A DNA stretch of 64,000 nucleotides, taken from the NCBI GenBank assembly GCA_949432885.1, contig CASQXY010000001.1:178604-242603 (forward strand), in the 5' to 3' direction. Origin of the DNA: an uncultured bacterium (GTDB lineage Bacteria; Bacillota; Clostridia; Christensenellales; CAG-917). Below the pieces are notes generated by a model. That model was not told the origin of the DNA and made no database searches. It saw only the letters and a program-made list of their open reading frames with translations. Shown one piece after another: positions 11,301 through 17,300 of this stretch (position 1 is its first letter; every line of letters begins with the position of its first letter). A program made the position numbers and the translations under genes.

Positions 11301-14300
11301 TACACATAACCCTGCATCTTGCCCGAAAGGAAATCGTCATCGTAGGTCACTTTGTACGTTCTTTCATCATAATTTGCGCGATAATTTCCGTTGCCGTCAA
11401 TCAAGGTCGCCGCTTGATTGGCGTCGGTGCCGATCGGAACTTTGACGCCGTATCCGTTTTGCGTGCTCGTATGATATGTCGTAAGATCCGCAACGTTATC
11501 CACAACGATGCCGTCGACATATCTGCCTTCTTCTTTTTTAATGGCATTTACCCAAGCGAAAGAACCCTCGGTGTCCATAACGCCCGTGAAATATGATTTA
11601 TTTCCCGTGGATTTATTATTGTAGTACAGATTGTCTTTCAAAACATAGTTATAGTACGTAGTTCCGGCGGGTTGAAGTCTGCTCTTCTGACTTGAAGTAG
11701 AGGAAGAATGACCGTTGTCCCAATTATCGCCCTCGTCCATAAATCCGCATATACTTGCGCCGTATGCAGCGTCACCGCTGAAATCAAGCAGGAATTGCGT
11801 ATCCTGCGAAAACTCCGCAACGCACAATCCTATACTATAACAATAATTGATTATTATCTTAACATTATTATCCGGTTCGCTGGGCTGAGCCTGTCCGAGA
11901 ATACCGCCCATACGGTTCTGCCACTGACGGTATTCGCCCACAACCTGATAGCAATGTACTCCGCCCGTATTATAGCTATATAGTATCTTTCCCCATCCAA
12001 GAATTCCCGCTATTCCGCCAACGATAGAGCCGTTGAGAGCCTCTCGCGTATATCCTCCTGCGAACGGGTCCGACAGTTTTCCGTTAGAGGTAGTTCCTCC
12101 GACGTGCACCTCTCCGTTGTTATAACAGTATACAATGCGTGATTCGCCGCCCTGTTGTACCTGATTGCGGCTTGTTCCGTTCCATACCTTATAAATGTTC
12201 AGTTCCCCGACACCGCCGACAAGTCCGCCGCAAATGGAGCCGTATGCTACGATTGTACCGCTGTTGAATGAGGAATACATTCTTATATAGCCGTAGTTTC
12301 CGGATTTGCCCAATATTCCGCCTGCATAACTGTATGCGTGAGACCTGTTAGGCTCGGAGGCAAGTCCGTTGTTTGCCGTGACCGCGCCCGTATTCGCGCT
12401 GTTGAAGATTTCGAGTCCGAGGACAGCGTTTTCGCCCGTGCCGTTTGAAAGACCGATAATTCCGCCGACGTTGTTTCCGCCCGTTATCTTTCCGCTGTTT
12501 TTACAGCTCTCAAATCTCACGTCGCCTAGGCTTCCAGAAGTGGATAAAACTCCAACGAGTCCGCCCGTGCCGTATGCATAGTTTTCATAATTCTCGTTTG
12601 TGCCGTCAGTCGAGGTGATATTTCCCGTATTTACGCAAGTGACGAAGTTGACCTTATATCCGTTGGTTGTGCCTACAAAGCCGCCTGCCGAGCGCAAAGC
12701 GTTAATTTTGACCTTGCTTGTGCAGTTTATAAACGTAAGAGCGCCCTGCGGCTCGCCGACAAACGCCGCGATATTGCTTCCGGATGTGCTCAAACTTCCG
12801 CTTATAGTCAGATTTTTAAACGTTGCGTTTTTTGCGAACGGGAACAAGCTGAGCGCGCTTGCAGTGCTTCCCGTAATATTTATGTCGATAGTATAGCCGT
12901 CGCCGTCGAATATGCCGTCGAAGCCGTTTGAAACGCCGTTTAGACTTCCTGCCAAATCATTTACGCTTGTTATTGAAAGGTTGGCGGCAAGTTTGACGTA
13001 TTTGCCTCTGAACGACGTACCCGCTTTGATGTCGTCTCTCAAATCACGCCATAAATCCAATGAAGAGATGATGTAAGGAGTGCCCTCTTCACCCGTTGTA
13101 AAGCTGTTCTTGACGTAGTTTCCGACAAGACGCGTTTTGCCGCCGTTTTCATAATACGCTTTTGCCGACAGCGAAGAAATATAGCCGTTTGTATCGTAAT
13201 TTGCAGTGGCGTCAATAGTATAAGCCGTATTGCCGGAAGCGGGTCTGCGGTATGCCTTTTCCGCATTCGCGTCCTTTTCGGCTTGGCTGGTTGACTTGCA
13301 AACCTGAATATCCTTAAATTCGATATCGACAACACAGATAGAGAAATTGTTCGACGCCGCCATATCGAGACGGTAATACAAGTCTCCGTTGGACACCTCG
13401 AACACGTCAAACACGTTGTCCGTCGAAGTATCCGTGCCGCTTACGTTGTAAAATACAAGCTGCCTGTTGTCTGTGGGTATAAACGTTTTCAGCGATAGCT
13501 TTTCGTATGTAGGCTTGTTTACGGCTATCGTTGCCGAAGTCGTAATCACTACGTCGGGGGAAAGCACTCCTGCCGCAATCGCGTATTCCTTTGCGTTCGG
13601 CAATCTGGAAGAAAGCACATCCTTGTCGATTATGACGTATTTGCCGTTTAAGTTGACGCTTTTGGTGCTATAAGTGGGTGATTTGGCGACATACACAGTC
13701 CAGGAAGACGTAACAGACGTACCTGCGTCAGTCGCGCCGACAACACCGCCGTTCAAGCTGCTTACCCTGTCGAAGCTGAAACCGTAACCTATACTGTTTA
13801 CAACCTGTCCGCCAGCGAGTCTGCCCACAAGCCCGCCGATATACGAATTGCCACGCACACTGTCAGGCGCAGTCGAGGTCGCTCCGTAACCCGCGATACT
13901 TCCCGACACTCTGCCGCCGCCCATATAACCTATGAGTCCGCCAGCGTAGGCGCCGGTTGCCGATGAAATGGAAGTGCCCGCGACAACGATCATTGTACTT
14001 ACGACGTGTTCAAAATTATGCATTGCGGATGAAACGTATCCGACAAGTCCGCCCGCATAGTTTTTCGCCTGTATATAGCTAAGAGTACTGCCTGAGGTGA
14101 TGTCCTCGCTGTAACCGTTGAATACGCTGAGATATGAGCTTGCGCTGTTCACATTTACGCCGCTCTGCGCCGTTTTATTTACAAACGCCAACAACGAACC
14201 CAATCCTGCATAGCCTACGATACCGCCTGCATAGTCCCCGTTTGCGACCACTCTTCCGCGGTTGACGAGCTTGCCGTTGCCGTTATCGTCTATCGGCGCG

Positions 14301-17300
14301 AGACGAACGGTGCTGTTCACGACCGTATTCACCATGGAATCGTATCTGCCGTAGGTCAGAAGGTTTGACAGAAGCGTATCGCCACTCACTCCGTAGCTCT
14401 CGACTCTGCCTATCGCGCCTATAAGACCCCCGATGTAACTCTTGCCCGTGACGGACACTCCGTTTGTAGATTCGTCTGTTCTGCTGTTGAGCATCTGCAC
14501 GTTATTGCCAAGCACCGTGGTGTCGGAGGACATGTATTTGCCCGCCGTAGACGCAATATATCCGAACAGCGTACCGACAAAATCTCCGTTGTTGGTTATG
14601 GTGAGAAGCCCCGTCGAATAACGGAGGCTGACCGTCTGTCCGCCTATCTCGTAACCGCCGTCGGAAAGCTGTACCGCGCTTTCCACCGTCGCGTTTTCTC
14701 CGAGCACGCCGGCAACGCCGCCGAAGAAATTTGTCGCTCCACCGAACGTAAACGTCGCGTGCTCGGCAACTACCCAATTATCCGTAAAAACAACGCCTAC
14801 GCCGCTCGCATAGCCGAACAGTCCGCCCGCCACTCTGCCGCCTTTAAGCGTTATGTTCATGTTGATAAACGAGTTGTTGTCCGCGTTTTTATTGCGTATA
14901 TAAATCACGCTGTCGGAAGCCGATACGTCGGAGCTTGCGCGTTTGTAGCCCTTACCGACAAAGCCGCCGAATATTCCGCCGACATAATCTGCGCCCTTAA
15001 CCGTGATTTTGTTTGTATCGTTGTTTGAAAGATAAGGCGCGTATCTGAAACCGTCGCAGCCGCTTGCGTCCATCCAGCCCGCATATCCGCCCACGTACGT
15101 CGTTCCGTCCACAACGATGCTTGAAGTCACCGCTGATTGAACGGGATTCGACACTATCTGAGACGCGGCGGTCACTCTTATGTAGCCTGCCATGCCGCCT
15201 ACGTATTCGGTGCCGTTCACCGACGATGCAGCAGTCACCGTAACTTCAAAAGTCACGCCGTCGGCATATCCGATAATTCCGCCTACGTAATTTACGCCTG
15301 TAACGATTTTACTGCTCTTTGCCGAGGACAAGGTTATATTTGCGGCATAGCCGACAATTCCGCCCACATGGTCGACGCCGCTGACGTTGCCGCTGTTGTA
15401 AACGCCGCCGATATTCTTTTCCGCATAACCCGTTATACCGCCTACATAATCGCCGCCCGTAACCGTGCCTGAATTTGCAAACGTCGCACTGTCTTCGCTC
15501 AGAGTTCCCGACAGAGACGCACCCTGCACTCTTCCGAAAATTCCGCCCGTATAATCGCCGCCCGTCACATTGCAACCGCCGTTTGCTATATCCGCCGCCG
15601 CGGCGTTGTTGCCGAGCAGACCGACTACGCCGCCCGTATGGTTGCCGCCCGTCACGGAACCTGTAACGTGTATATTCGCAAGCGACGCCATTCCGTTCAA
15701 ATCGCCTGCAACGTATCCAAACAGACCGACGTATTCTCTGCCGCTTTCGTCAATATCGAGAGATATGGTATAAAGAGCGCCGTCCGCGCCGAGCCCGTTG
15801 AAGGAGCCCGCAAACCTATACAGCGTGTCGGAAGCACCGTACTTTGTGCCGACGGAAACAAATCCTCCGTTTGTACTCGCAGATACGTTTGCTCCCAGAC
15901 GGAAGTACGCTCCCGCGAAAGTGCGGGATTTTGCGACCGCGCCGGCATTGTTGATGAGCGCAAGGGAAGTATCCGAGCTTGCGATACTGTTCCATGCCTG
16001 CGCGCCGTTGACAATCTGACTCAGACGCAGCAGATGCGCGTCGTGCTCGATGACGTAAGGGTGCGCCTCGCTGCCCCAATCCGAAGAAGCGAGATCACCG
16101 CCGAAGTCGCTGTCCATCAGCGTAAAGCGTATCGTCCGCGTACCGGAATAATTGCCCTTTCCGGTCAAAGTCATTACGACGTCTATCAGATGCTCGTCGC
16201 CAAAAAGGAGATCATCTCCGTCGACGGAAAACCCTTCTATAAGGATATCTAGGTCGCCCGTATAATCGAGCGAATAATATGCGTCGCGCAAGGTCGACGG
16301 GTCGGTGTATTTATGGAATAAAATATAATTGTTTAAACTATTGTGTATACCGTTGCCGTCCTTATATACCAAAGCAAACGGACTGTCGGCAGGAGCGGAA
16401 AACAATCTTCCGTTCTTATCCGACTCCAACTGATAATATGAATTTCCGGCTATATTGCCCAAATAAGAGTTGGAGACAAGTCCGTCCGCGCTGTATCCGA
16501 ACGGCATGACGAACTCCGTCCCGTCGCTCGTCTTGGAGGCTATGTTCATCCTATCAATCTTATAGGTCGCCGCACGGTTTCCGACAAGGTTATCGCCGTT
16601 GTAAACAGACAGCTTAACGGGATATTCTCCCGCAATATCGGGAGCTGTTTCCGACCAAGCTCCGCTCACCCAATAGAACGCTTTGCGTGAAGTAATATAA
16701 GAATTGGCGCTTACCGTCAGCCAATCGTCGGGCTTTGCCGCTAAATCGAGATATGCTTTGGTAATGATATCGCTTGCCACCGCTTTAATTGCGGCGGTAT
16801 CCAGCATCAATCTAGCTATCTGAGAATTGTTGTTGTTTGCGTCTAGTATGTCCGAAGAGAATACGGCGTTTGATATGCGCACATCGGAACTATTGCTGTC
16901 GGGCAAAGTTTCCGCACATGACATACTCGCGGGAGCAACCGTTTTATACGTCGTACCGATATAACTGTATATTCGCAAATAATTGCCGTTTGAGACCGTC
17001 AATGCGTTGCCGAATAATCTGAACGCAGTGTAAACCGTTCCGTTTGCGACAAGGGACCAATCCGTGCTCGTTACGTCCGACGTATTTACAGACGGGTAAT
17101 AAGCGCTGTTCACGGCGGAAGTCGCCACGACGTGGGAACCGTAATTATTTGTACTGCCCTGATGAAAGTTCCAACTGCCGCCTATATTCACCGTCCCGCC
17201 TATTTTGCCTATAATTCCGCCGCGTGTAGCTGCAACTTTGGGAGCGGTGGATACAGCGCCCAAATTATAGCAGTAAGTCACGGTCGCTGCTCCGCTCGCA